Shown here piece by piece: positions 22,773 through 35,459 of a stretch of DNA of 64,000 nt. The notes under the pieces are model-generated. The model was not told where the DNA came from, did not search any database, and saw only the letters and a list, made by a program, of their open reading frames with translations. Position 1 is the stretch's first letter, and the number at the start of each line of letters is the position of its first letter. A program made the position numbers and the translations under genes. This stretch comes from Dryococelus australis. Lineage: Eukaryota > Arthropoda > Insecta > Phasmatodea > Phasmatidae. The DNA lies in the NCBI GenBank assembly GCA_029891345.1, contig CM057005.1:64259260-64323259 (forward strand), in the 5' to 3' direction.

Positions 22773-25700
22773 CAATAACATGTTACGTTAATATTAATTT
22801 CTCGGGGGAGCTTATAATGAATTCGTTAGACAATTAACCTGTTATGAATATTTGTTCGACGCCACTACTATGACAAACTAACTGGAATGCCCCCGCCTTA
22901 ATCATGATCCCGGAGGCGGTTCTGGTAGGCGGTTGTCGACGGCCGGACATACCCATCTCTGCGAACTCTCTCGGCGATGGCCTGATGAGGTAAGACATCA
23001 CGCCCAGCGTGACGTAGGCCTATATCGGTGCGTTGTTTGGCATACTCGTCTCCTATTGCTGGGTGGTGGAGGGGGTTTCTGCACATGGTTTCTTTCGCAA
23101 TGAGTTGTTGCGATTCCGCTCACGTCCTGTTTTAATGTTTAGAGGTGTGTTCGGGCAGGCCGTCTGCCTAAGGCCTGATCACATCACAACACTGTGGACG
23201 TTAGGAAATTTGTTCCGTAATGAAACATGCTCAATATGTACTAATCTACACTCTCTGGTGTTTATTTTAATTTATTCTAGCACAAACGATTTATACCAGA
23301 AGTCGCGTGATTTGGACTGTTCTGGTGACTTAAAACTACGTGTACAAATTGAATTGTTTGTTTTTGAGCTGATAGTGTTGAATAAATTATGTAATAAAAA
23401 TATCCCAGGTGGCACCCAAGGTCAGTAACGCTAATCGCAACAGCTGCTGCCAGATTGTGGTGGTTATGGCAAACCAGTTGACAAATTACCTCTTTACGAC
23501 AGGCTCAGTGATCGAATTACAGCACAGTCGATCACATCATGTTAAAATAGCTGCGCTATGAACTTGTCAGACGTTCTAATGTTTGCGATAGCATGATTGC
23601 ATCAAGCCCTTCCTTGCGTACAGATGTTAAACTTCGGCTTGATATGTCACTAATTATCCAAGCCCTTCCCCAGCTAGTAGGTCAGTACTTACGAGATTGA
23701 CTTTTAAAAATTGCGCGTGTGTTGTTTCCTTCGATTGTTAAAATTATTTTCAGTTTTTTGTACTATCATTAAGACAAAATTTCGATTTGATTAGTTCGTA
23801 ATACTCTGTCCTGTAATATTACGTAATTTGAAATGTCATTTTTTCGTGTGCATTTCAAATTTTAAAATGGTTTAATTTTCTAAAAGTATTTTTATAGCGT
23901 TCTTATGGTCCGCAAATTTTGAAGTATTTTGGTTCCTTAAATAAGGAATTTTCTTAACAAATCAGTCACTCTTTTATTTATGCCATTAAAAAAAACTACC
24001 GCAAAATGTATATATTATTTTATATGATACTATAATATAATGTAATACTACCATGCAAAGTATTATTCCCGTATGCACTTTATTTTTCAAATTATCACGC
24101 TCTCAAAATTTAAAATTTTTGAACTCCTTTGTAAACATTCGAAACGGTTTCCTATTGGTTAACGACTGTGTGACGTAGTTGTACATATTTTGGTTTCGCC
24201 ATCTTAATGTCAGCATGCATGCGAACGTATTTTCGGCTGGTTGACGCGAATTACAGAGAAACTTTGAAAAAAAGAAAGAATTGTTTTTGCAAACGCATGT
24301 TTCGTGCAAAATTTACTAATAATTTTAACTTGATTTTGCTGTAATTGTCGCCGCCTTCGTCGTTTCAAAACACCGTTTTAATACAGCACTAGCCAATGAA
24401 TTTAAACTTGTAGGCAAATATTTTATTCAAGAATTTTACTCACGAGTAACCACTTATTCTTAATTTAAATATTTTCCTGTAAGCACATACCTCTCAATTC
24501 TCAAAAACGTGAAACCTTTTGTGGGCACATTTGACGATCATTCTGTTTTCGTACGCATGTTACTTAGTAATGACGTTTTGGTTTCCCAGAACTAAGGATA
24601 AGATTAAGCCTGGATACGAATTTTTTTAAAGAAATACCATAAACGTAGGCCTATGTAACGGGATATAAACAGGACACAGGCGCGTATAACCTCAAAATTA
24701 TGAAGCATTTTTTTGTTTATTAGCTATTATACATATATGAACATTTATGAAGCAGTAGTGTTTATGTCTGATAAAGGGCGTTTTCGTATTTTATAACAAA
24801 GTGCAAAAACATGTAGACTACCTGTCATATAGTGGAAAAAAACATAAGTGTTTATGAAACGTTAATTAAATTTCATGTTGGCCGTACAGGCGCCGCATTT
24901 AAAATAAAGATCACCGTTATACGGATTAGACCAGTGCAATGACGGCAAGAAAGCACATTTACTTACGCTGAAATGATTTTCACGCACAAAACATGCACTT
25001 TTGTCGCAAATCGCCTAGTGCTTTACGGCTGTTAACTACGTCTAGACGCGCTTCATGCTTTGGTTATTCACTAAAATTGTCCGTAGGTATCTTATCAGTA
25101 GTACGTACATTTCGTTGCTGTGATTTCGCGTAGTGGAGTTAATGCAGCAGTTGCTGGTGTTCAGTGACGTGGCAGTAACATTACAATCCTCCGAAACAAC
25201 AAACTATGGTGAGAATTCCAAATTCACACGCAACCCGCTTAGGCATCTTCATGTAAACAAGACACGCCAACTTGTATACTGACGTCACAAGCACGTCAAC
25301 ATGGCGGCATCCGTTTTTCCAGTGCAAAATCGTAGTCGTATTTTAAAATGCATTATTCTCGAGCTATACACACAAATAAAGAAATGGCCATAGCGTGAGT
25401 CATAAAATTGATCATATTGTCACGTGGCAGGCAGAAAAAAAGAAGTAGAAAAAATTCCTATTATGCTGAGTCCTGAAAAGTCCTTAAATTATAAGTTTAT
25501 AATAGTCTACAAAACATGTAAATATCCGCGTGACGAGCGCAAAATACATTTGTTTTAAAAATCGATCTTTGTTCTTTCATCAGTTTGCTGTTAGCTATCT
25601 CGCAATCATGCATGCACTGTAGCTGCCAAAGGGTGCAGAGAATTATTGAGTATGTTCCATGGGTGAAAGGTTATCTTGCCTTGTTTTTAGATATAAAGTA

Positions 25701-25918
25701 TGTGGCAAACCATTGCGGGATAGATGTTTTGAAAGGATATAGAATTACATGTAGGCTGCTAGATTACGATGGACCCTTGTAATTAAACCGGAAATCCTAA
25801 GCTCATGCTGAAAAATTAATTTCATTAACTGGTGAATTGGTGACGGTGAAACACTCGCTGGTTACAAATACACTCTCTATCAAAAAGTAATGACTAAAGT
25901 CATGATATGTGGTTCTAG
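22773..25918. other. No gene recognised
   Basis: A somewhat GC-richer segment around 22890-23120 has short frames on both strands without a recognised product. The rest is AT-rich and featureless apart from scattered short A or T runs. Confidence 0.45.
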
Positions 25919-26153
25919 TAAAGGCCTTTCACGGTAAAGTGAGCAATTTTGAAGCACTAGTTACATTTTTCTTTCAGCCAATTTGTATCCTTCCACCTCT
26001 TGTTAATGTAAACCCTGCCATTGAGTAATAAACACAGTATATACATACACCATACCGAAAACCAAAAGTCCAAGACCATAATGAAATAGATTTATTTTAT
26101 TATGTCTGATGAAACAGCTTTGAAAGTGCTCACTTTACCGTGAACGGCCTATA
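25919..26153 (-). mobile_element. Family C MITE, diverged, inverted
   Basis: The ends match the A/C terminus (TAAAGGCCTTTCACGGTAAA and CTTTACCGTGAACGGCCTATA). The interior aligns in reverse with family C (TTTCAGCCA..., GAGTAATAAACACAGT). It is more diverged than the neighbouring copy at 26261. Confidence 0.7.
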
Positions 26154-26260
26154 TCTTGCAGGTCCTCCTCTATCCCGTCGAAGTACAACTCGTAGCATCG
26201 ATTTCACAAGTGGACATAACACCTGCGGGGAGATGTTGACCCAAGACAGTTTCCCACAGC

Positions 26261-26500
26261 TATAGGCTGTTCACAATGAAGTGAGCACTTTTGAAAGCCC
26301 TCTCATTTGGAATAATTGTCAGTAAATATATTTTATTTGGGCCTTAGATGTTGACTTTCGAGTGTGGTGGAATGAACACACTGAGTTTATTACTTACATG
26401 GCAATATTTATTTAAGAAGATGGTTAAAGGATAAAAAATGGCTGAAAGTAAAAAATAACTATGGCCTCAAAAGTGCTCACTTTACAGTGAACGGCCTATA
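26261..26500 (+). mobile_element. Family C MITE, complete
   Basis: A 240-bp non-coding element used as the family C reference. The inverted ends (TATAGGCTGTTCACAATGAA and TTTACAGTGAACGGCCTATA) are shared with family A, but the interior differs: CCCTCTCATTTGGAATAATTG, TTACTTACATGGCAATATTT and AAAAATGGCTGAAAG. It is shorter than A and B. Confidence 0.85.
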
Positions 26501-26573
26501 CCTTCTATTCGTAGGTTCAGGAACTTGGGTGCGAACGGGTCTCCTCACCATGTTTTCATACATGCTCGATAGG

Positions 26574-26890
26574 TGGGGATAGGAAAAATTCGCGAGTTCA
26601 GTGACCTGTAGGCTAGACTCCACAATCATGTGTATACTCGAGCCTCAGATATTTGTTCATTGGCTGCTACCCCATAGAGTAGCCAGTGTTACTTCACACC
26701 TGGTAATATGGCACTCGCTACTTGTTTCCTTACAAGTCTACTAATGGCTCAGAGTCGACCATGGCTGGCTCAGAGTCGACCATGGCGTGTTTAATAAACT
26801 GCGATCCAATTGCAAAGTCAGTTTCAGTGAACACATGTTTGTCGTCTATCTTGTCCTGAAATGAACTCGCGAAATGTTTCTATCGCTATC
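26574..26890 (+). mobile_element. Family F MITE with GATAGG...TTCGCGAG ends
   Basis: The left end reads GGGGATAGGAAAAATTCGCG and the right end reverse-complemented reads GATAGAAACATTTCGCGAG. The interior has GACCTGTAGGCTAGACTCC, TTGTTCATTGGCTG and CTGCGATCCAATTG, shared with copies at 35197 and 40011. This copy holds a 20-bp internal duplication (GGCTCAGAGTCGACCAT). Non-coding. Confidence 0.75.
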
Positions 26891-27421
26891 GACAGGGTTC
26901 ACATCGGGCGAACGAGGTAACCGCAGCAGTCTTGGAAACTCTCCAGAATGTCCCTCGAGCCGATCCTGGACAGCTTGCGCTCCCGATGACATGGTGAATT
27001 ATCCCCGCTGGAACACTCCATAGTTGTGGTTCTGTGAAGGGCTGGAATGCAATGCCACGGCCAGCACACACTCACGCGATGTCGGAGGATAACTACTGAT
27101 ACAGGGTTGGACACTTATAGGACGTAACGACGCAATGGCGCCAACGAATATTGAACTTAAATGACTTTTGGCATGTCACTGAAATTTATATTCAAGTTAG
27201 CCAAAGTATGTTATTGTTCAAATGAAAAGATGGGCTTATTGAAAATTTAAAAGTAAGCGAACACAGTCCCCATGGTTGGTCACGTGACTTTTACAGTAGT
27301 TGTATTAGCGTTAGTTTCCCCCCCCCCCCCCCACACCATCCAACACCGCGGCCATCCGATGGTCTGTCACGCATTTTTCTTATCACCCCCGTACTTGTGT
27401 TCTTTATGGGTAAAACAGGGG
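26891..27421. other. No gene recognised
   Basis: A moderately GC-rich segment to about 27120 has short frames on the minus strand without a recognised product. A C run lies near 27318. Confidence 0.4.
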
Positions 27422-27848
27422 TATAGTTCATTCACGGTTTCTTCGGCCTTTTTTAATCAAACCTTTGAAAAATTTCCCCATGTATGACAAGTTTAGTTAT
27501 TTCCTAAATGCCATGTATCACAAACTTTTTATATTTGTGTTCATAAAAGTTACTTTTTAATATGTTAAATTGAAATTTTATTCTTATTTTATCTATAAAT
27601 AATACTACTTCATTCCTAAATAATTTGAATAAATTTAGGGAGAAAATAGGCATGTTGGTAGCGCCTGGTGAGAAATCGTTCTTATACAAAATGCTGTTAC
27701 ACTGAGTGCGCACGAATGCGGTGCGTTGTCCTCTGGTGTAGTTATCCAAGCTTAGTTAATCTTAGTTTGCAAGAGGCGGAGGAATATACTGGAAGTAGAA
27801 CTTTAGCAGGGCTTCAGAAAAGGCTGAAGTAACCGTGAATGGATTATA
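27422..27848 (+). mobile_element. Family B MITE, complete
   Basis: The left end is TATAGTTCATTCACGGTTTC and the right end is GTAACCGTGAATGGATTATA. It has the same 427-bp length and order of landmarks as the copy at 16321. Confidence 0.85.
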
Positions 27849-28330
27849 TAGGATGTTCGTTTCTTATTTGTTTTTTCTTTTATTTGATACTCTATTGTCC
27901 CATTACAGCCTTCGTGGATTACATTTAAATATAATATTGGAAATTATGTACACCAAGTTGCCTGGAAAGTGAGAGTGGCGCGGTTTTACTGCATTCCACC
28001 CTGACTCCCCTAGCAGCTTGGTGGTCGATTTCTTACATTCTATTCTGTTGACGATTATATTATGCCTACATTGCGGCACTAAACTGCTACTACTTAGATT
28101 ATATATATTTCATTTACAGCCATCAGTTTTGGAACTGCCAGGGAGAGGGGGGGCGTGGACTCCTTTTCGACCCCCCCCCCCCCACTCCCCCAGACCGATA
28201 TTTTAGTCTGGAACCTTGTCATACCATTACTCTTTCTCCTCATACATTTCCTAAGTCTTCAGCGTCCTGGTCTGTATCCTGTTTATTTGCCTTGGTCATT
28301 GCTATTCCGATTTCTCATGTTTTTGTGAGT
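27849..28330. other. No gene recognised
   Basis: Non-coding, with a C-rich run near 28170. Confidence 0.4.
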
Positions 28331-28583
28331 GAGTGAAGAAATTTGGACTGCCCTTAGCATCAGGGTGTCGAGAGCCGGTGAGGGTGAAGCGAAGTGAGTA
28401 TGAAGCAGCACCGGAATGTAAGAGGGCGGGCGAAACGGGAGATCCACGAGAAAACCCGTCGACCAGCGGCATCGTCCGGTACGATTCCCACATGGGAAAA
28501 TTCAGGGTGACTCGGCCCGGGGGTGAACCGTGGTTCGCATTGGCGGGAGGCGAGCAGGCTAACCGCTCAGCCACCGCGGCCCC
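28331..28583 (-). mobile_element. tRNA-derived SINE
   Basis: On the minus strand it starts GGGGGCCGCGGTGGCTGAGC (A box), followed by a diverged B-box region (GGTTCACCCCC) and then a body with GTACCGGACGATGCC, GGTCGACGGGTTTTCTCG and GGTGCTGCTTCATACTCAC. It is the same family as the copy at 14605, with a short insertion between head and body. Confidence 0.75.
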
Positions 28584-29382
28584 CAGTTGTATTAGCGATA
28601 GGTTATTAAAATGTTGGGGTCAAGCGCGGAAGACCGCATCTCCGTGGTGGGTAGCCGGTGCACAGGTACCAACGAACGTCTTCTAACAAAGAAGTGGCGT
28701 CCGGGGATGGGAGATCGTCAGTGCTCTGTCAGGGTACGGGGCATTCAAAATAATGGTACACTGGCACAAAATTACGGTATGTTTCTAACACACGCGTAAA
28801 ATAACAATTTTGTGTTTCCTTTTCTTTCATTAATTAACAGTTGTTCGAACTATACGCTACGGATATCACATACGTATGAAATATTTTAAATAAAAATTAA
28901 CAATAGAGGAATTATCTGATTCGTAAATCACAAAATAACCATCTCATCTTTATAAAACATGAGAATCAAACATCCCTGCCTGCACAGCAATAGAATGTGT
29001 TTAACTAAAATATGCCAAATTACCCACATAGAGTACAAACTACTGACAACAATAAACGACTTGGGAACATCGTCAGAAATCCGAAAAGTATTGATACATT
29101 TCGATCTCGATATCTTGTTCGTAAAACCTCCAAAAGTTCAACTTCTAATTTGTAGATAAATCATAGGGGATCGGCTTTCGGCACCAAGCAGGCTATAAAC
29201 TGATCATCTTTTACTATACTTTTGAGTCATTAGCTGAATATTTATATTGTAGTCAGGATATGGTACATTTGCGTACCATGACGACCTCTTCATGGTACAC
29301 GGTATACAAGGTGGCTGATTATGGTACAAGTAGCCTCCCATAAAAATGGTTCGCCTGACATCACTGGTGGTGACTTCCGAAG
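28584..29382. other. No gene recognised
   Basis: Non-coding spacer. The GGTACA-type words near 29260-29320 recur a few times but make no clear array. Confidence 0.4.
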
Positions 29383-29868
29383 TAGTGATGGGGATAATCG
29401 ATTATATACTAATAATCGTAAGTAATCAATGTAGAATTTGATAATCGAAACCATAATCGATTATAAAAAAATTAATCGTTACTGCAAATTTAATTTTTGA
29501 AAAATAATACTGAAATGAAGACAGTTATACTTTGAGTTCTGATATTTCTTGTGCACTTAAAACAGTGACTTAATTCGATTTTTACATATATATTAGGCTA
29601 ATGTTTTGGACATTATCATTTGTGAAGAAAAGTGCCATGGCGCTGCTCCAGCGTATGTGAAAATTTGTTATTAAGATGCAGCTTATGTTTTTAAGTTTTC
29701 CATGGTGATTATTTATTATTTTTGTATTACAGTAAGTATTCAACAGCATATGTATCCAAAACTCTACAAGACGTAATATACTGAATACTTTCGTCAAATA
29801 ATCGATTAAGGGAAATCTGAAGAATCGATTTATCGATAGTATGAAGAAATCGGTTTGCCCCATCACTA
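29383..29868. mobile_element. hAT-like non-autonomous transposon
   Basis: The inverted ends are TAGTGATGGGGATAATCGAT and, on the other strand, TAGTGATGGGGCAAACCGAT. The 8-bp flanks TTCCGAAG and GTCTGAAG match at 6 of 8 positions, fitting the 8-bp target duplication of hAT elements. Inside each end, ATCGATTA-type words recur about four times and may be transposase-binding sites. The interior is non-coding. Confidence 0.75.
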
Positions 29869-31088
29869 GTCTGAAGCAAAGTCGCGGTGGTTTTCCACGC
29901 AGCTTCGCGTGTGTCCAGCAGCGCCCCTGGCGGCTGCGGCTCCACGTTCCGGGTCGCGTGACCCCGTGTTGTCAACGGCCGCGCGGTGCCCTTCGTCCCG
30001 CGGGCGTACGGGAGAAAGGTGCTTAACACTCGGTCGAGGGGGAGGGTCACTCAACTCTGCTCGTGTAGTTGATCCCGCAGGCGTTCCTTATCTGCCGCGG
30101 GACGTCATCGTCCAAGTTCAACTATGGTGGTTGGAAGGGGGGGGGGGGGGGGAGTCGGAGGAAAAATAAACAATCATTCAGTTGTCCAAGTACCACTAGC
30201 TACTTGAACGAAAACCTTACCAGCTATTTCTCCCCCTTTTAGTTTCATGGAACTGAGTTGATTTCAGTTTACATTTACCATTTCGTGTATAGCTGGCATT
30301 GGCCGAAACAAGTTATAAAGCATTTAGAGAAATCATTCATCCGATTATGAGGAAACGGGATGTGTTTTAGGCTGCCGTAAACAGGAGAACTTTCATGTAG
30401 GAACTCGTACAGTATACTATTGTACATACCCTTATACGGATAAGTCTATGCTCTTAACCTTCGCACGCCGCAGTAAAACGTGCGAAAAGTATGGTGTGAA
30501 AATATCTGGAAGGCAATGTGCCATTGTGGCAAAATTGTTGGCTCACGATGTTCTTTAGCAAGAAAAAAGTTATTTGCTATATCTTTTTCGTTTGTTTTTT
30601 ATGTGGGCCTAAATAAATATATTTTTTATGTGTTCAACTTTAATTAACCTCCCATTTGTGGTATGATTTTATCATCTTGACTATTTAAGTTTCAAAATAA
30701 TACATTAAAACATTAAAATGCCCAAAATAATGAAATAATAAAATGTTGAACGAAAAAAAAAAAAATCATGAAACGAAATGTAATCTCTAGACTTTTCTGA
30801 AATTTCATTCACAAAGTACTGCAGATAGAAATAAAGTTTACCACAACTCCTCCCTGAACAGTACCAACACACTTCCGCCAAAAGAAAAGTGATCAGAAAG
30901 AAATCTGCGTGCGCACAGTTTCCCGGAGTGCGGGCGATAGCGGGTAAGGAGGGCAGCATGCGTTTACCTGTCTCATATGGCTGTTATTAGTGCATTTGCC
31001 TGCTTCGTACGAAGCAGGTAAACAAGTGCGATCCTCCGTGTTCGTCATCGCTCGCGCTTCAGGAAGCAGAGTCTCACAGATCTGCGCC
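29869..31088. other. CpG-rich segment, then AT-rich DNA; no gene recognised
   Basis: From about 29880 to 30110 the sequence is GC- and CpG-rich, unlike its surroundings, with a poly-G run near 30138. I see no clear exon. The rest is AT-rich. A perfect 20-bp palindrome (CCTGCTTCGTACGAAGCAGG) sits at 30999-31018, with GTTTACCTG and CAGGTAAAC words around it. Confidence 0.45.
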
Positions 31089-31520
31089 TATAATCCATTC
31101 ACGGTTACTTCACATTTTTCTGAAGCCCTCCTATAGTTCTACTTCCAGAATTTTTCTCCTCCCCATGCAACCTAAGCTTAACTACGTCTAGAAAATTACA
31201 CCAAAGAACAACGCACCGAATTCGTGCGCACTCAGGTGTAATAACAGTTTGCATGAAAACGACTTCTTATTAGGCGCTACCAACACACACATTTTCTCAC
31301 TGTGTTTTTTTTTTTTTTTTTCATATTTATTGTAAATGGAATATTATAATTTATAATTAAAATATACGTTTAACTTTAATTGAACGAAAACTAATACACG
31401 TTTATGTTAACAGAGGTATAAAGCGCTTGTGATACATGCCATATTTAGAAAATAACTAAACACGTAATTTTTCACAAAGGTTTGATTTAAAAATTGCGTA
31501 GAAACCGCGAATAGACTGTA
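31089..31520 (-). mobile_element. Family B MITE, complete, inverted
   Basis: The left end is TATAATCCATTCACGGTTAC and the right end is AACCGCGAATAGACTGTA. The interior aligns with the reverse of the copy at 16321 (GAAGCCCTCCTATAGTTCTA, GGCGCTACCAACACAC). It contains a poly-T run. Confidence 0.85.
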
Positions 31521-31796
31521 ATCAGTTATATTATCGCTGTAGCTAGATGTGTTCGGTATTATTTCAGGTGTAACTGACGTTGGTAATAATTAGTACAGCC
31601 GAGCAAACGCGAACATAAACACACTTAATACACGTGGAAAAACAATAACACGGAAATGCAAGAAATTAAAAAGTTCGCGTCTTCCAATAAAGGAATTGTA
31701 AGCAGTAGCAATATTTGACAAAACGGCGCAGTCTGTAGGATTTTTTTTGTTACCGCTGCAAAATAAGTGTACGCTGATGTCGTTTCGAAAAAATGG

Positions 31797-31912
<116 letters not shown>

Positions 31913-31949
31913 CAGTCTAAAGTTTTGGTGGACTGGGTTTACCAAGCTC

Positions 31950-33430
31950 AAATATTTATAGGGATATCATTATTTTTAAAAAAAGTCGCAGGCCACTTAA
32001 ATTATGTCAGTTTACATGACCTACTGTAGTACTAACTGTGTGTAGAATTTGGAGGGGAATCGGTTAATTTGTCCCCGACATATTGCATAAAAGCTCCATT
32101 TTCTCATGTGTCCCTACTTTCATTAATGGAGAACCAGACTGTTACGTATTGGTATAGGACGTTCACGGGTAAGGCGAGCACGTTTGAAAGCCTTCTCATT
32201 TGGGATAATAGGCAATAACTATATTTTATTTTAGCTTTAGGCGCTAACTTCAGAGTGCTATGGAATGCACACACTGTGTTTATTACTTACATGGCAATAT
32301 TTATTTTAAAAGGCGGTAAAAGGATTAAATATGGCTGAAAGGAAAAAGTAACGAGGGCCTCAAAAGTGCTCTCTTCGTTGTCATTGATGCTGACAGGAAA
32401 TAAGGTTTGGTTGATATTGTTCGGGACATGTGGCGTACTAATCTGAAATATTTACTTGGCTGTTATTTTGAAAATATGTGGCTGCCTACGTATGTCAAAT
32501 GAATTTGTATGGACTGTAAAAGTATAATTTGTATCAATTGTGTGGGTATCAGTTAATTTTTACCCCAAGGTAGCATACAAAAGCTTAATGTTAACGAGGG
32601 GTGCTATTTTCTAAAATGTATAAGCTCATGCGATGCTTGCACAGATAGCTTACTGTTAGCATGCAAAGTTAAGTTGAAAATTATTAGATTGTTTCGTAGG
32701 TATAGCATATGATTCTAAAATGATTATATGACTGCCATTTTTGTAATAGGTGTCTGGCTCACTTAAAACATGCCAGTTTTCTTGGCCATCGTAGTACTTC
32801 TTGTTCGCCAAATTTGGTAGGAAGCGGTTGATTGTTTCCGTATATATGACATAAAAACCTCATTTTTCATGTGGCGCTATCTTACAAAATGACAGACAAA
32901 AGAGGCTATGTATTGACAGAGTTGATCCTTGTAATAGACAGTTTCAGCATAAGTTTGGTCGAAATGAGTAAAACGGTATGGTAGTTATAACAAATAAACC
33001 TAAATATTTATGAAAATATGTGCCTTATCATTTTAAAGTGCAATATTAACATGGCCTACAGTAGTGATACTTATATGCCAGATTTGGCCGGAATCAGTTG
33101 TGTAGTTTACAAGATATAACGTAAAAGCTAAATTGTACCATTTGCACTATCTTTCAAAATGGCGGATTAATAACGTTATTGCTTTCTAAATTCAGGTCTT
33201 ACGTCGTGCATTGTCAATATGCCGGATTCGTTTGAAAGTGGTTAAATGTTTCCCGAGATATAACATAGTGTCGTAAAGTTTTAACATTGTTGCCATTTTG
33301 AAAATAAGTACCCGGCGTAATCTAAAACCATGACAGTCGGATGAACTTACTACCTAATAAATGCGTACATAGTTTGGTGAAATTTGGTTCTCGGGTTTAA
33401 AATATATTAGGGAAGGGTGCATACATTCGA
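31950..33430. repeat. Degenerate ~145-bp tandem array
   Basis: Loosely repeated units share the order: AATTTGG(T/A)(A/G)GGAA(T/G)CGGTT, a GAGATATAAC- or TATATGACATAAAA-like segment, CATTTTTCATGTGGC, CACTATCTTTCAAAATGGC, then CATGACAGT or CATGCCAGT. Anchors lie near 32046, 32530, 32809, 32954, 33081, 33228 and 33382. A family C MITE is inserted at 32153. The array is old and non-coding. Confidence 0.6.
32153..32376 (+). mobile_element. Family C MITE, right end degraded
   Basis: The left end TATAGGACGTTCACGGGTAA and the interior (GCCTTCTCATTTGGGATAAT, TTACTTACATGGCAATATTT, TATGGCTGAAAGG) match family C. The right end breaks down after CAAAAGTGCTC. It sits inside the degenerate tandem array. 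Confidence 0.8.
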
Positions 33431-33652
33431 GACAGACGTTCGGGTGATTGCATAAGCCTATATTTAATTTAGAAAGTAGGGAAAACAGACTCTATTGGAT
33501 AAAAGCATACCATCTAAGCTGTAATTAATCTATAATGTTAGAGCATTGATGTTTCAATGATATCTGTTCATAGAGTACGCAGGGATACACTTTTTTTTTT
33601 TTTTTTACAAAGTATAAAAAGGTATTTTACCTGAAGAAAAATTATCCTTTTT

Positions 33653-33931
33653 CAGTAGCGTGTGGTGAACTGTTGCAAGGTAAGCTGACGTTAAATCTGT
33701 GCTGTACCCTGTTGCTCGCTAGTATACACTTCCACCACTAAAATGTAGTTCAGCAGGTGAGTCCACAGGGCATGTGTAATGGGTCCCTTGCCTGCTCGCT
33801 TGTGGGTGGTCGAAATACGTTCAGTTTCTCTAGGCTCCGCAGTGGTTATTGGTTCCTGGTTGCGTGCACCGAAAATGTACAGTAGTGAGAAAACACCAGC
33901 TTACCTTCCAACACTTCACCATACGTCACTG
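33653..33931 (-). mobile_element. hAT-like MITE, family E, first copy
   Basis: A 279-bp element with inverted ends CAGTAGCGTGTGGTGAACTG and, on the other strand, CAGTGACGTATGGTGAAGTG. Each is followed by TTGCAAGGTAAGCTG-type sequence. The element at 47187 has the same length in the opposite orientation and is nearly identical inside. The 8-bp flanks here do not match well. Confidence 0.75.
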
Positions 33932-34054
33932 GTCTGTTATCCGCACCACTGAAAATAATATTCCTATATCGTATGCACGCATCAATACTTTGTGCCAATA
34001 ATTTTTTTTAAAGTTGTGTTTACTTGTAAAAATGGTGTAAATGTTGCGGAGCCA

Positions 34055-34061
<7 letters not shown>

Positions 34062-34138
<77 letters not shown>
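34062..34138. repeat. (TA)n microsatellite
   Basis: About 38 uninterrupted TA units. Confidence 0.95.
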
Positions 34139-34139
<1 letters not shown>

Positions 34140-35196
34140 TGCAAAACTCTGAAATGTTGGGACAAAATACGGCGGACTTGATAGGCCTTGTAAGAGCAGT
34201 TGAGCGTATATTTTATATCGACCCTAAAATTGAAGGAAGAATGATATTAATTTTTCGAGTCACAGTGGTTGCGAGATAATAAATTAGTAGATATTTCACC
34301 GAAATGTTTAGTAAACGGCCTGAAGACAACCTGATGAGCAGTAGACAAAATAATAAATAGTGAGTATTAAGGATTTCGGCCGGGTTGGGAAGAGGGGATG
34401 TAATACCTCGCATTTTAACTTGGTTCCCCTCTCCCCTTTTCCCCCTTCAAATTTCAGTATTAGATAGTGCATTGAAAATTTTAGAATAGCAGAGCATAAA
34501 TGATAGCTTCACAAAATGTCTTAATTTGTTACGTATACTTAGGCACTACCTTGGTTAGTTTTCGACTTGTAGCTGCCGAGGATGAAATAGGTGATTATTT
34601 TGTGTGGGTTAGTTCACGGGTGCTTATAGCAACAGCAGTCTAACAATACATCCTTCAGGAAATGTTTTTAACTCTGCATTTTGTGTCAAACAAATTTCGG
34701 AATTAAAACAAAGTTTGATTCCGGTTGAAATGTTTGAAGTTACATAGGTGTAGCGCGAGGAATAATGATGGGATGAATAAAATGTCGGCCGTGCTTGCTT
34801 GGTATGTTGCAGTGTGATTTAATTCAACTTCACTGACAGCATATCTGTTCTGTCAGCGGTGGGAAGATGTGGTATTGAAAATTTCAGTTTTCCTAAAAAT
34901 AGACCAGGAAAAATGGTAAGATTCTGCCTGAAAAAGAGGGGAAAGTCAGGGAATTCCGAAATGGAATTTCGGTGGACACTTGGAAATACCAGTCAGTGTA
35001 CACACTTCCAAAACTGAAATAACTGTTCCGAGGGGAACATAGGGACGACCTTCTCTGGGCAATCGTTACGAATTTGCAGGATAACTTTTGAAAAGACTAT
35101 ATGTATTCTTTTATAGGGTTCTTTGGCATGTGTCTTGGGTTCCCCTCCACCCCCAATTCTGATGACGTTACCTTTATTTTCTTCCATTCGTATCGC
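34139..35196. other. No gene recognised
   Basis: Mixed non-coding DNA with short reading frames only. Confidence 0.45.
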
Positions 35197-35459
35197 TAGG
35201 GATAGGACAATTTCGCGAGTTCAATGACCTGTAGACTAGACTCCTCAGTACTCCGCATACTGGAGCCTCAGCTGTGTGTTCATTGGCTGTTGTCCCACAC
35301 CTGACGGTTATGGGATTCGCAAGGTATTTCCTTGCAAGTCTGCTATTGGCTCAGAGGCGTGCAGGGCGGGTCTAATAAACTGTGATCCAATGCTTCGCTA
35401 TGTATGCGTACGACGTCTGTCTTGTCCCGAAATGAATTCGCGAAATTTTCCTATCCCTA
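35197..35459 (+). mobile_element. Family F MITE, second copy
   Basis: Perfectly matching ends TAGGGATAGGACAATTTCGCG and, on the other strand, TAGGGATAGGAAAATTTCGCG. The interior shares GACCTGTAGACTAGACTCCT, GTTCATTGGCTGT and CTGTGATCCAATG with the copy at 26574 but is about 50 bp shorter. Confidence 0.8.

Noticed and set aside
30050..30115. Small-subunit rRNA start (TAGTTGATCCCGCAGGCG)
   Set aside because: Only a few bases resemble the start of 18S rRNA and nothing downstream follows it.
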